This document shows positions 12,367-25,800 of a stretch of 64,000 nucleotides of DNA, one piece after another. The notes under the pieces are model-generated. The model was given only the letters and a program-made list of their open reading frames with translations. It made no database searches and was not told where the DNA came from. The stretch's first letter is position 1, and every line of letters begins with the position of its first letter. The position numbers and the translations under genes are program-made. Source of the stretch: Schistosoma haematobium (taxonomy: Eukaryota > Platyhelminthes > Trematoda > Strigeidida > Schistosomatidae); assembly GCF_000699445.3 (NCBI RefSeq), contig NC_067196.1, positions 29,591,116 through 29,655,115 on the forward strand, written 5' to 3'.

Positions 12367-15300
12367 CAAATAAAGCAATACCGACTATGATCATAGTGGA
12401 TGTTGATCGGTCGATTACACATTAACATGATAATTATTTCGTTGAACTAATGACAATTCCTAATATCCTACAATGAATAATTAGTAGAGAGCAGAGAAAA
12501 TCGGTTAAGCCAAATTCTGTTTTGTTTCATCATTGATTAAAACGATTCATTTTATACATTAAAGAAAACGTGTAATAGAGAAAGAGCATGGTTCAAAATT
12601 GTTTACATTGGTAGTGAATAATTGACTAATGAAAGTGAGAAAGTAGTTATTAACCAAACGATATATTGAAGCTTTGAACGTTGCAAATACTTCATACATA
12701 CTGGTTTACTATGATTTCATCTTTCATCAATGATTAATCTTATAACTCTGAAATGATAAATCTATCTTGTACAGTAGTTGGACATTGGACAAGTCGAAAT
12801 AAAGTTTATACATAGTCTGGTGTTTATCTAAAAAGTAAGAAGTTGATCGTCTTCCACAGATTGATACAACATTAAAGGAAATAGAAAGGGAAGAGAGTTA
12901 ATTAGAAAACCGCCTAACTGTCGATAGTAAATTGATACCGCATACGGTTATAGTTACCTGTTATCAAGAGGTTCTGGAATTAGACGAAGAATACACTCAT
13001 TTTATTTGTAAAAAATAAAGCTAAAACCATCATTGATAACAGTGTACGAGTGGTTAAAAGCATAAGTCTATTGTATAAAGACTACATAGCCTCTATACTG
13101 TGGAAAGCGTACCTTTTCACCTGGAACCATATTTTATAGCCTATAGATAATTTCATCCATCTATTTGTAATACCGTGAGATTAGTTATGGTTTCGGTGGA
13201 CTCATTTGCAATCGATTCATGTAACTCAACACGATATAGACCGTGAATATTAATCAGTCATACTGTCTGGCGCTTAATACTGATTGAATTCTACCCATAA
13301 AGTTTGAAATATAATAACTAGGCTAAGTGACCTGTTACTCCAGTGCACTCTATCTTATGAGGAAGTGGTTTACAGGATTCTATGCTTTGATCTAATGTTT
13401 GTGCTAGTTTCCACTTGTCTATGAAGCATATCTCCAATATGAAGGGAACTGATCCTTCTTGAGGGTTTAAAGCCCAAGTAACCAGGTCTAGGGCTTGCTA
13501 CCGATTAGCTTCAAACGCAGAACAATGTGACACTGAGTCACGCAGATTGGTCTCCATTTCGTAACCTGATTAATAGTCAGTGACTAATTAACATGACATT
13601 GGCTGCTATCAAGTGAATATCAATGTGAATATCTCAGTCATATAGAAGATCAGTCACAGCGTGAATGCTTCGTTGATAATTCCTTAAACTTTTATGGTGG
13701 GTGACGTTGGGTTGAACCACATGGAGAGCATCAATTCCCCTAATATCTGAGGTATACAATGGTCACTAGTGTCAAGTAGCACAAACATGAGTTAATTTAG
13801 AACTTTCTTACGATTACCTTTAGCCACGTACCGGTGATGTTATAGGTGTACCTTTTGCGATATCTAGTTTGTCCCAACTACATATTGTATCCCGCGTAAA
13901 ATTTAACGATATTCATAAACATGGACACATGAAAAATTACGTTCATTCAAATCAATTTCTTTCACTAAATGAAACCAGAACCCGACCGAAAAAACCCCAA
14001 AAACGATGTACACCTCAATTATATAGTAATAATAGTAAGTTGACCAGCTAATTGCTTCTGCATAACTTTGTACATTAATTTTCTTCCCTTTTTCTCGATT
14101 TCCATAACCAATCATTTGTTTACAGTTAGAAATTTTACATATTTGACCTAAATGTACACTTGCACTTGATTGAATTACCAAAATAAACAAATAATCTATT
14201 TCATTATAGACTATTACTTATTGAAAACTACCCATAAATACGATTGTGCAGTTCAACGAAGTAATGTCATCGAAAAAGTTCTCTTCATTTAAATGTCTTC
14301 ATTCTTGTAATGATTTAATGATTTTCGTTCGTGGTCTTAATATAATCTATTTTCGCTTGTGCCAAGTTGTATTGTAGGTCAAGGAGTTTTTTCATAATTA
14401 TCTTGTGAATGTAAATATCACTAAAAATAAAGTCACTTTTATAAATCATGAAATAAATTAACTACTGAGAAAACATACACTAACGATTTTCCAATTTGGC
14501 AAATTGTTTACCATGTAACATGAAAGTTTGACAACTTGATCATGGAATAGACTGAATTTTGTTGCTTTTTTATTGCTATTCGAAAAGTCTAATACACCAT
14601 GTGTTCAGTGAATAGTTTGTAAAATAATGATATTTGTCAAAACTAGATTGAATACTTTTCGACATGTTCATGTACTTCACGCCAATTTGTCCCCATGAAC
14701 TCGATCGTGTTTTGTCATAAATATGATTGTTATTGATGAAAAAATCATTTTATTTTTAATGAAATTATTCAAGATAAAGTTTGTTTTTATTATTAACATG
14801 CTTCTTCAATCAGAAGTGATTTGGAATTTTCCCTGGTATCGATTCGTAACTAAACCTTAAATCTGGTTATCTGTTTTACCAAAATATATATGAATATACT
14901 GTCAAGTACTTGGTCTATGAATGGTCACAGTCAGAAACATTCGATGTAAAATGATAACTGAATTCTTACATCATAAGTAGTGTAATATGATTTCATGCCA
15001 TTTGGCTTAGTGCTTACTTTCTGATGATTGGTTACGTAACTCGAACAGTAATAACAATCAAAGTATACAACTTCATTTAGTGATCAACTCTTATAAAAAC
15101 CAAGATGTTATTTCCGAATTATTTCAAAGGAACGAAAAGTAACTGTAATGAATTACTTACTGTGTACATTATAATTACAGAGTAATCCATTATTCATAGA
15201 TTAAAACTATTAACATACCAATACATGAATATTAATTAAACTGTAGCAAACGAAATATGGAAAACCTAGAATCTTGTCGTCGACTTGTTGAAAAAAGATA

Positions 15301-15524
15301 ATCAATAGTTAACTAACAGTACAAGTGTCTACTAAACTAACATTTAGAACATCAGAAACAGTTACTAACACCAGATAAATCAGTTGGAGAACCTGTGAAA
15401 AATAGAAAGAATTGGGCAACTATTTCGTCTTTGCATGGGACCTATCAGAAGTTGATACCTAAGATCACACATTAAATTGAAACCACAACAAATTGGTCTT
15501 ATAGCTTACATAACAAAATTGTGT
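11563..15524. other. Intergenic DNA, one microsatellite
   Basis: Stop-rich DNA. The frames at 12,206-12,394 and 13,903-14,190 are inflated by simple repeats (poly-Asn and poly-Tyr runs). Nothing else is supported. Confidence 0.5.
12325..12366 (+). repeat. (TAT)14 microsatellite
   Basis: Uninterrupted TAT/ATT trinucleotide tract. It creates a false poly-Asn protein on the minus strand. Confidence 0.95.
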
Positions 15525-15700
15525 TAGGTGGTTGAAATTTATTTGCCGGAAACCCTAAGCCCGGGTTTCCTGACAGTTGGCGCTTGTCAGCAAGGCGTGT
15601 CTGGAAACCTGAGGTAATTAATGTTCCCTGTGGAATTCAAACCGGCACCAACCAGCTTCCCAGTATGAAACATTTCCAATGAGCTGTTCTCTTGTAGAAC
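15525..15700 (+). repeat. Dispersed repeat family D, copy 1
   Basis: The block tgacagttggcgcttgtcag then aaggcgtg, followed about 65 nt later by caaccagcttccc, is shared with 22,255-22,385. It is shared more weakly with 32,085-32,195 and 50,815-50,870, all in the same order and orientation. It is non-coding and the element class is unknown. Confidence 0.6.
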
Positions 15701-18700
15701 TGAGATATTAGCAATTGGGTGATCACTAAATAGTGACTAGTGTCATGTTTATTTAATCCCTAATGAACTCGATTTTGAGTTAATTCGATCAGTGGGCGTA
15801 TCGAAACTTGGTTGATAGATTTAGAGCAGCACTAAAGAACTAGACAAATATGACATCGGTCACTAATCGATGATAAATCATTTGCATTAACATTATGGCG
15901 TCAAGTTCCATTTCAGTGGTTCGTACTTTGTTGTTTCAGTCAAAATGCAATTACCTCGGTGTAAGTACATTTTATCAAAACAAAATACCATTAGCATATA
16001 CAAGTTTAAAATTCATCCCAAATTACCATTATTACTATTACTGATTTTTTGACATAACTGTTAGGGATATTAGATCCCCAAAGCTCAATTGGTAAATGCC
16101 TTAATTTCGCAATTCCATTTTAAAAGTTTTAACTTTTGTTTTCGCGCCAAAAGCACCCATTTTCACCTTCATCTAGTATTTCCCACTTCGGAGGATCTTA
16201 AACTCTATTGGATCGTCGTATCTTTCAGTATGCTGTTTTGTAACGCTTCCCAAGGACATTCTTATACTGTATATATACGCTTGATTTGTGTTTGTTGTTG
16301 TTCGTGCTTCTGGCTGCTTGTGGAATATATTTCCTTATTCCGATCTTGGACTTCTCTCCCTAGTTCGCGGGACTGGGGTGCGTCGGAACAACCAGCTTAT
16401 CGGTCATGGTGTCACAGAGTTTTCGTTCCGTTCTCAGATTAGGTGAACTCGTAATCTCTTCAAATATAGCAATAACATTTACTTCTGTCAGCATTCAGGA
16501 ATCAGATGAAATGTTACTTAGACAAAATGTTTCTGTAAATAAATTAATTTCTCAAAAAATACAGATGACACATTTCGGAATGTTTCTCAATTTAAATAAA
16601 TGATCTCTACACGATGTACAGATGGATAGACAGAAAGACTTATGAATTACTGCACAGTGGTTTTATCTTATTGTAACAAACCCCTTCAGCATTTTTCAAT
16701 TCTAAATCCTCTTATGATCTAAAGTAAAAACATCATATCGTTTTAACTTCATATTTAATGCAGATCATCATTGATCGCTTCTAACCACTCACTGATGATT
16801 ATTGGCATCATAAAATCTGTTGTCAGTAGGCATTATACTGATAGAAGTAAAACGTTCAATGATAAATCTAATGGTTCGAAGATAAGCTTACTAGTCGTGG
16901 TAAGAATCATAAGTTTGCAAGTCTGAAGAATGAAAGGGGAGAATGAATGTGATTGTACAAATATTCACCAATTCTCAACTCTACTTTAATAGACATTTAA
17001 TTGCAACAAGAATTATCTGTAAAAATATTGCATATATGTAAACTGTAGTGAAAGACTACCACTTGAAACCTTCCCGGTATACACCATATCAGAACAGAGA
17101 TTGAGGGATGAGGTCACTACTATCTTGATTTACTCTAATTTACACATTGTCTTGATGAAAATTCCATTTTTCTCAGAGTTGAACAACTGTACGAGTGTAG
17201 TGGCTTAGCTTCGTTAATTAATCACTTAGGTAACCGTTATTATACAATGGTGTTTGAATTCAGAAAGCCATAGTAGAATCATTCTAGAGGTTAGGAGCTG
17301 ATTATAATATAATGAATACATGAAAGAAAAGTTAGCTTATTCAAAAGCAAATTTAAATTTTTCTATTTGACTTACGTATGCCTACAATATTTCGTATCAT
17401 AGCGGTTGACAGTTGATAAAGTAGAAATTCCAAAAACAAATGATATTTGAGCGAACAATTGTTTTCGTTGACTTCATCATTAAGCTCTACAATTATAAGT
17501 TATCACAATAATTCTGGACTTGTAACTGTAGAGCGTGGAGATGAAGTAATTAAAAAAATATGGTTCACTCAACTATTCATTGTTTTTGAAGTAGAATTTA
17601 TTAGAACCATCTACTTTGAGATGTCTTGTTCCCTTCAAGCATAAAGTTTAGTTCATCTGACTGTCTATGACCATGGAGATTTTTGAAGATCAGTAGGCGA
17701 GACTAGAAACTATGGACGAGTCAGTCAGAAGCGCCTGAGTGATTCCAAGGTTACGGTGCCTATTTCAGTACCCAATGATCACGTACGACTGTCTCCTGAT
17801 TGACCGAAATTTCTCAAGATCACTTAACATTCATTCAAACATCGTCCATAAATTATAATCTCGCCATGAATATTTCAAACTTCAGCACTTCTTTCGATTC
17901 GTCTCAATTTTTTCAACAATTCCATTTCCACCTCCGACATTGGTGACATATTAGGGTTATCAACTGCTTCAACGTTGTTTCCCAGTACATATCAAGACGT
18001 ATGAATAAATTCACTACAGAAAAGCCGAACCAGTCACCTATGATATATTTGTTTTCCTGAACAAAGCAAAAAACGCAGTCACAAACGAATTATACATGAA
18101 TTATTAAACAAACAATGTTATAATCAGTTCACTAATGTATACATACATATAGTTGGACACTGTTATTTTTACAGCTGAAAAATTGTTATAATCTCACTTT
18201 ATTACTGGTCAAAGTATAGGATCAATTGAACATGTTCATTGGAATTATTTACTCTTAAGTTATTTAAATGTAATGTGCAAAGTGTATGAAGGTGAAAAGT
18301 TTTATGCTTTAAAAACTAAAGTAAATATTAACTTCTAAACTAAAATAAACATTTAACACACATTTGTTACAAATGACATAAAACTAATACATGATTTCAT
18401 GTAATATAACATTGAGATTGACCTACATCAAAAAAGAATGATACAAGATTAGTTTAGAAGTGGTAGACTGATATCAATTGAGATTCCTTTCGAAAATTGT
18501 GTAGGATTAAATGGATGTTTCTCTGTGGTTTCTTTTTTCTCAATTTCGTTTACTGTCATGTTTATAGGGGGTTAACTTGCGAACACTTAAGACATGGATT
18601 GTGAAACTGAGTGCGGTAAAGCAGTACGTTACCAAAAACACGATGTATATTCGAAGAATTCATTCAAATGTACCTTATTCTCACATGATACTCAGTGAGG

Positions 18701-21299
18701 CTTTTACCAATCTCCAGACTTCTTATGTGGCTGAAATTTAGTCTATTAGAATTGATCATTCAATTCGCTGAATTTTCAAAACGAGATAGAAAGTGTTTTG
18801 ATGACAATTTGATATGCTCGATCTGTTTTGTATAAAAATTAGATAACTGGAGAAAAGTTGCTTCACCTTCTTTGTTATGAAGATGACATTAACCTAATCG
18901 ATTTGATGGCTAACAATCTGACACATAATAGTATAATTTTATTGGGATATAATGATAGATGATTTGGTAATGCCAAGCAATCACTCACTCAGAGCAATCA
19001 AAGTATTCAGTGTAAGTAATGAGTAAAACACATCGAATTCTTTCTACAATCTACGTGTTTTCAAGTGGTCTTAATTTGTTACTTTTATAGATGATAAGTA
19101 ATAAATTTCGTCAATGTAAACAATGAATTTCAAGAGATTAAATTATAGAATGATTAGTTTGAACAATATTTTGTTCATTGTGTGTTAAGCTTCATTCTCC
19201 CAGCTTTATGAGTTGTCTTGTTAAGTGATTGATCTGTTAGCTATTAAAAAACAAAAAATAAATGCATCCATCTCAGGTTGACCAGTGAAGGAACATTGAA
19301 CTACAAAGAAAAAGGTCATTAGTACATTGACGAAGGCCAAATCTAAAACCTAGACCAACTTGAACTAATGGTCCATTCTGTGGACACTACAATCTCGTAC
19401 TCATATCATAATGCAATAAAGAATTTCATAGTATTCAATATGTATGTCGACAAAAACTGATTGTTCTGATAATACTCAAAATACATTGATAAGTTTTCAT
19501 TCGACCAACTTATTGTTGATCATAGATTTTGTCATTGACTTATGTTTTACCATCAACCAGTACAATTCTAGAGTTATCATATAGATTTAAAGTAGACATT
19601 CTATCTATTAGAAAACAAATGGAAAACTAGGGATCAGTAGACAACTATTTTCTTAGTTTGGGATTCATGTTAGTCTATAGTCTCGAACTTGGTTGAAGTA
19701 GCTGTTCGATGATTTGTTGAATGAAGAAGATGAAAGAATGGAATCATATTATCAAGTTGAAAGATATCTGTCTCTTTATCCATCCATCAATAAATACACT
19801 GAGGATATATTTCCTACTCTTCGTTAGTATGATAACTTAAATTCAATAGTAATAACTGAAATTCTTAACATTATTCAGTATCTGAAGCAAAAAAATTCTG
19901 TCTGATACTCCATACATTCTATTATCAATAAATGATCCTCATCTCGTCGGATTATCATTCAAGATTTCTGATAGATGTTATGCTGTTCAGTAGGTTTTGA
20001 ATTGCATGTGCATTTCAATTTAAAAGCAATCAACCTACTTATTAATTGGATTTCACACTAAACCAAGTGGGATGTGAATTCAAATTACCAACTGGTCACT
20101 CTGATCTCGATAACTGGGTGGTATCATTAAGCCTCACATAGAAACATTTCCCTATACCTCTACTATACGAACAAATCGTTGATATTTTAGAATGAACCGT
20201 ACACTTATACGTAGTCCATTAAATATAACAAAACTCAATGTATGTTGTTTGTGTTCTACCTGCCACCTCAACAAAGTAATTGGTTTATCATCTACATAAT
20301 TACGCTACGCTACACACTACACTTTGTTTTCTTAATAGACATTCGTAACTACTTATGCAATCAACACTTAATTATAAACAGATGTCATTATTCATGTGTG
20401 AACAGTATTTTACAATATATGGAGAGAGGGAAGAAGGAAATGAAAAGAGACAAGATAACAGAAATGGAACACCGACAGTGTCTCGATTCATGTTATAAAA
20501 AAGAAATGTACACAAGCAGATGAGAGAATGCACAAACAAGATGGGGAGCAAAAACACAGAGTACAGAATCAAAGACGAAACACTGTAAACAACACCTGTC
20601 GGGAAACGAAACAAAGTAGAAGTGAGAGAAAAATAGAAAACTGAAGAGAAAAACCAATAAAGAAATTACTTACACATGTTTACATATATTCAACAAACAA
20701 CAGAATAAAAAGTATCAAATCGACTAACAAAATAAATGGTGATTGGTTTTTTATGATTTAGTTAAAATGTGTGAGTGGGAAAATTCAAATACAGTTAATG
20801 AGATAATAGTGACCAATATGAATTCAGCAGGATATGTGGATGTGTTAGACATTTTATGTTTTCAGTATATATTCAAATTTAACACCCATTTTATTTTATG
20901 ACTCATTTTTTAATTTCTTTTTACAACTAACTAAAAAGATTCTGTGGGTTGTTATCTTTAATCCATTGAAGTATATTTCACAATCCCCTAAATATATTAC
21001 TAAATAAAATAAGTAGTTGGAAAATCTTTGTGTGTTATATAGCTTTTACCTGGTTAATTGAACTGATAAATGCATTGGACATTCGGTTTTTATTTATTGA
21101 GCAGGTATACTAATTGAAGAGAATTTTTCCTAACTACTACGTGTTCCTGGTGAAATTTACTTTCGGGAGGAATCCAATCTCCACAAAGCACCGTAAAGCG
21201 TTGAGATCTAGTTCTGACCGATGATTAGCTATGAAACAGACATCACGGAAATCTAATTATAAGACATCGTCTACTGATTAATGTCATACATGCGATCCA
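15701..21299. other. Intergenic DNA, nothing firmly recognised
   Basis: A GC-richer patch at about 16,340-16,435 (including gcgggactggggtgcgtcgg) produces a 117-codon frame at 16,089-16,442. It is more like repeat sequence than a gene, because the frame carries no domain and the composition changes abruptly. The rest is AT-rich and stop-rich. Confidence 0.45.
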
Positions 21300-21445
21300 T
21301 TATATCCTAGCTCAGTATACTAAAGGTTAGGCGCTCATCACAATAACTGAAGGTTCTGCGTTTCATTCTCGGTGATTACGTGGGTACATACTGTTCAGGA
21401 TTTCCATAGAGTCGAAGACTTCGTCAAGAGGGGCCAAAATCTTGA
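21300..21445 (+). mobile_element. tRNA-headed SINE-like copy (S3)
   Basis: A cctagctcagtatactaaag string at 21,306 is a good A-box-like start. A B-box-like aaggttctgcgtttcattct follows at about 21,350. About 25 nt later ctgttcaggatttccatag then gtcgaagac occupies the place of the hammerhead CUGAUGAG-stem II-CGAAAC. The core is mutated. Confidence 0.55.
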
Positions 21446-22254
21446 TTCAAAACTTATTTTCGGCTAAAATTAAATCAAACTTGTGATGATCGATTAAACT
21501 GAAACAAGTATTTTCAACACAGTTAGGAAATTCTGAGTGCACGAAGTGAAAAATTTATTCGTTTTTGATTTGTCCCCGATGAACTCAGCCGTTCGATAGT
21601 ACATCATCCATTCAAGTCTCCTCTGAACAAGTAACCGTCAGCTTTGACCAGTAGAATAGGTTTTCATGTTTAACGTGGCAGATTGATCTTGGTTAGACAA
21701 TCAGTGAAAATCAAGAAACGGTGAACATCATAACGACCTCTTTGTCCTACACTTTGAATTACTATAATTTCAACATTCTGAATTGGAAAATATTGTAAAC
21801 TAACTCATCACCACTTAACTAGTACTTGCAATAGGAAGAATAGACTGTTACCAGTGAAAACCAGGAAAAATTAACCATGTGTTTTATTTCATTGAAGAAA
21901 AATAGAGACAATTCAACTTAAACTATTCTCTACTGCACACTCACAATGCCAATTCATGAGGGAAAGTGATATCAAAATATACGAGATTTGCATAACATTA
22001 CCCATAATTTTGCCGAAAGTATTGCTCTCCACTGGTTAATTTCGGATTGAATTTTGTAGAAATTCCAGAGAGGATGTCTAATTTCCAATTTCTTTTAGGT
22101 GGAGGATGAAACAGTGACTCAGTCGTGAAACTAGGTAGAAATCGTATAATGTTATGTTGAAAGTGTTGAGTGATGAATTAAAGCTCAGAGACTACATGTC
22201 ATTTTGCTGACCACACGCCTTGAAGATGCAGTGTGGGTAGTGAAGTAGCACATG
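21446..22254. other. Intergenic DNA, nothing recognised
   Basis: No open frame of note and no repeat identified. Confidence 0.5.
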
Positions 22255-22385
22255 AGATAATCTGAAACCAATTTTCAGGCTAGTTGGCATTTGTCAGTAA
22301 GGCGTGACTGCAATTTTGAGGGAAATGTTACTCCATGTGGAGATTGAGCCCATTTCACTCAGCTTCCCTGATTCGTAGAATTCGA
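22255..22385 (+). repeat. Dispersed repeat family D, copy 2
   Basis: Matches copy 1 through aggctagttggcatttgtca then gtaaggcgtg and the distal ctcagcttccctg. Mutations and small gaps separate the copies, so the family is old. Confidence 0.6.
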
Positions 22386-22989
22386 TCAATAGTAAAAAAG
22401 TAGACAAACTTGACAAATTAGATAATGGTCATTAATATCAGTTGTACACCAATTAACAACCAAGAAACAATAGAACTCTTAAATAATACAAGTCAGTAAC
22501 TCTTCCAATCTGTACTATTATGAACGTATTATTTTGATGATGAGATAAAGTCAACAATTTTATTCTGATAAAGTTTGCATCACGAAAATAGTAGCTAATT
22601 CCAAGAGATAGAAACAAAAATGTTCAGTTTAAGTTGAAATCCAAGAACAAAAGTCACCCTATTATAACATCACAGTGTGTGTGCGGTGTAGTATAAGAAT
22701 TATAAATGGGAAATCGTCCATACAACGCTATATTCCGAATGAATGCTTTATTTGTAAATATTCGAAAGTGAACAACCTTAGTAGTATCGGTTACCAAATA
22801 TTGAAGCAATGAAAATCTAACTGTTCAAATAAATTTAATGGAGGTGACACTTAAAATGGAACAAATCTATAATAGGAAATCGTACAATTGAAAGAAACTG
22901 TGATTTTGAGAAATATACTTCGAAAATACTGCATACGATCACTGAATATTTTTAGATACATGCATCACATGTATAAAGAAATATGACCA

Positions 22990-23215
22990 CGGTCTGTTAC
23001 GCCTCGTGGAGGAGCATAGACCAACCAACAACATTCTACATCCAACTCTGTCCTACCCAACCATTTCCAGTTCTTTCCAGTTGCTATTCATTCTTTTCAT
23101 GTCTGCTTCGAATTCCCGACACAGTGTGTTCTTTGGTCTTCCTCTTTTCCATTTCCCTTTAGGATTCCGAGTTAGTGCTTGCCTCGTGATGCAGTTTGGT
23201 GATTCCCGCAGAAAT
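22990..23215 (-). mobile_element. RTE-like retrotransposon, 3' end fragment of the ORF
   Basis: On the minus strand the sequence encodes, with frameshifts, the extreme C terminus of the same reverse-transcriptase ORF found at 49,286-50,055: a [12 protein letters not shown] stretch, then GLCSSTRRNR where the other copy reads GLCSSRRSNRSK-stop. Both copies share long nucleotide stretches such as acagtgtgttctttggtctt (in + orientation, one base differing). Only about 230 nt survive. The plus-strand frame at 23,006-23,287 is an antisense shadow. Confidence 0.75.
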
Positions 23216-24639
23216 ATAATTCATGACAAATCAAATGAAATTGCATGTACACGTTATTTCAAAATTTTGAACATCAAGTTCTGTTGAATGCCATAGAACC
23301 AAATTCAAGATTCTAGAACATATCTATACCTATCGTTAAAGTACTCGTATCGACAAGCATAGTAATGATAGATTTAACATTATTCACTATTAATATATTG
23401 ATAACTAATTAGTAAAATGAATATTTATTGCTTACGTAGGCATGTGCTTCACATATATTCACCTGTGTGCTAATCCTACTTGCACTGAAGCAAACAGAGA
23501 AAGAAATGTAGAGAACGAGAACACAAGTAGAGACAATCAAATGTATTCGAACACAAAATTACAAAATCGCTTAGTGAAATCTGCGAACCAAACAGTAAAT
23601 ATTTCATTTGCAAAATACTTCATTGTTCCTTCGTTTCCACACCAATCATTCTCCATTCTCGTTCTCTTTTCTTCTATCTTGTTGACTTTCCGCTGCCAGG
23701 CATACTACTTATACCCATCAACATCAGTAGCACACACCACAGAACGATAAGAAAACAACGATATTGTGATAAGTGATACAGTAGAACCAGAAGTATTATG
23801 AACACAATTATTTGGAAAAGTTAAATTATTCATTATTCATTCTATGTCTTTCACCTTTATGAAAGTATTCGCATTCATGATAACACACAAATAATTCAGG
23901 TTAGTTCTATTCCATTTTCTCATGACTTTCGAATTCATCATTAAGGTAAAGATTTTTTTTCCATTGTTTTTCTCACCAGTCAACAAAATTAGATTATAGT
24001 GATTACTAATCAAATGTTGTGCCCTATTAAACTATAAGTTCATAGCCATAGAAATTACATTTAGAATGATAGTAACTTTTTAAAAACATATTTAAGATGG
24101 TTAAGTGAGTAAAACTCTAAACATAAGATATATATTTTACAACAATTCATATTTGCTAGTCTATTAGATATATTAAGATTATTTATTAAGGTTATCTATT
24201 GTATATTCACAATTGAGATGGTAAATTCCCACATTTATAAGTACATTAGATTTAAAAATATAATGAATTTGGTAAACCATGCATTGTGCATTATGAATAA
24301 CTATAGTTGGATCGATTTAGCTATATCAGTTCAATGATAACAGTCATAATAAACAAGATCAGAAAGGATAGTTGTATCACAGGAACAAAGAACCACTATA
24401 TACATATATATTCAGTTAAAAAATTCTGACTAAATCTTACCTATGAATGTGAATGTTGAACGCACTTCTAGACTGTAACATTATACTTCGAAAATTGAAA
24501 AATAAAATGAACTAGTTAGTGCATTTTAACAACGTAACTGTCAAAATGTCTATAAGACAGCTATTGGAAACAAATTTAGGTTAAAAGGAATTTTAATGGA
24601 AATCTCAATTTGAACATATACAGAAAACGGACACATTCA
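23216..24639. other. Intergenic DNA, nothing recognised
   Basis: A 102-codon plus-strand frame at 23,442-23,750 has no recognisable motif, signal or splice context and is probably chance. The rest is stop-rich. Confidence 0.45.
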
Positions 24640-25800
24640 AATCGGTACATCAGTTTCAGCTCTGCACGTTCATACAGTACGAAAAACTTCCCTGGCTCTG
24701 AAGTTAATCAGAAGAGCTAACAAGATCACCACTTTCGATGAAGATGAGCTGCAAGAAGAAATCACATAGTAAACATCTTGAGACCTGATGATTTCCTCAT
24801 GAACTTTATCAGAAACATAATAAAACGAAACGATCCATCTTTAAATAACAACTTTAATGAGATATCATAGATTGGTGCCATAGTTTTGTCCTATCGTTAC
24901 GGTACAACAGAAGAGCTGAAATGCATCTTGAAAATATACAAGGTTAAGACTTCTAAACAGTGACTAGATCTAGTCAAAATGCTTTAGTTTCAACTAAGGA
25001 AAAGATCTCATTTACACCCACACAGAATTGCGTTTACAGATGAAGTGGTCTCGATTGTGATGTGTTCTATGTTCGAGAGTTTTCTCGTGAAATCTCAACT
25101 CGTGCCTAGGAAGATTTAGGCTACACAAAAAGACCACTTGATAATCTTGTAGAATTGGAAAATTTACAGATAAGATTGGCAGTAGCAGCACATGCTATGT
25201 ACAATAACTATCAAGCAGAAACCACAAATATCCACATAATTCAGAAAGGATTCTCCGACTCTAAAGAAAAGTGAATAGCTGAGTCTTCTCAAGTAATATT
25301 AGATCTCTCTGTCTTTAGAGAAAAGAAGACCTTACTGTTCACACAACTTGAACCGATTATACAGACAATCACATTTAAGTCAGTTCATTCCTCATACAAT
25401 TAACACAAGCACACACATTCGAATTTCAAATCTGCCTCTTCACGTGATTAAATACACATTTTGTATACCTACCAGTATACATGCAAATGCACCGAATGAT
25501 TTCTCACACAAAATCACCTTGACCGAAATGGCATGACATTGGCAGATTCAGACTTATTTTTATTTTTGATTTCGATTGAACCAAATACTCTTCATTGTTC
25601 CTTTAGATTACTTAAATTTGTGTTAATTTACTCAGACTATTTGTTTAACCACTCTGATGAAGAGGTTCACACTGAGTCACGAAACATTAGAGTAAACCAC
25701 TGTTGTAAGAAGGTTTTCACTGACTTCCGATTTTTTCCAATCTTCTATTCTCTATATCATTTAACGGTTTCCTCATTGATATCAGACCATAATTAGTACC
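24640..25800 (+). mobile_element. Decayed Penelope-like element with GIY-YIG endonuclease relic
   Basis: From 24,662 one frame reads a post-RT segment (LHVHTVRKTSLALKLIRRAN), later YRYGTTEELKCILKIYKVKT near 24,896, and then near 25,056 DCDVFYVREFSREISTRA, a degenerate GIY-YIG nuclease motif of the form C-D-x-x-Y-V-G-E-x-x-R, followed by VAAHAMYNNYQAE and stop at about 25,272. Several stops and frameshifts interrupt it, so it is dead. RT plus C-terminal GIY-YIG is the hallmark of Penelope-like elements. The non-coding sequence that follows, to about 25,800, holds a hammerhead-like motif at 25,654-25,694 and is interpreted as the terminal repeat of the element. The 5' end was not found. Confidence 0.65.
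25654..25694 (+). ncRNA. Hammerhead-ribozyme-like motif of the Penelope-like element (relic)
   Basis: CTGATGA at 25,654-25,660, GAAAC at 25,681-25,685 and a GTA triplet at 25,692-25,694 occur in the order and at about the spacing of a minimal hammerhead with a very short stem III. Stem II pairing is poor here and I cannot form a convincing stem I in cis, so activity is doubtful. Hammerheads are known from terminal repeats of Penelope-like elements. Confidence 0.4.

Noticed and set aside
12206..12394. Poly-Asn protein on the minus strand
   Set aside because: Created by the TAT microsatellite.
16089..16442. 117-residue plus-strand protein
   Set aside because: It spans an abrupt change from AT-rich to GC-rich repeat-like sequence and carries no domain.
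23442..23750. 102-residue plus-strand protein
   Set aside because: No motif and no splice context; the length is possible by chance in 64 kb.
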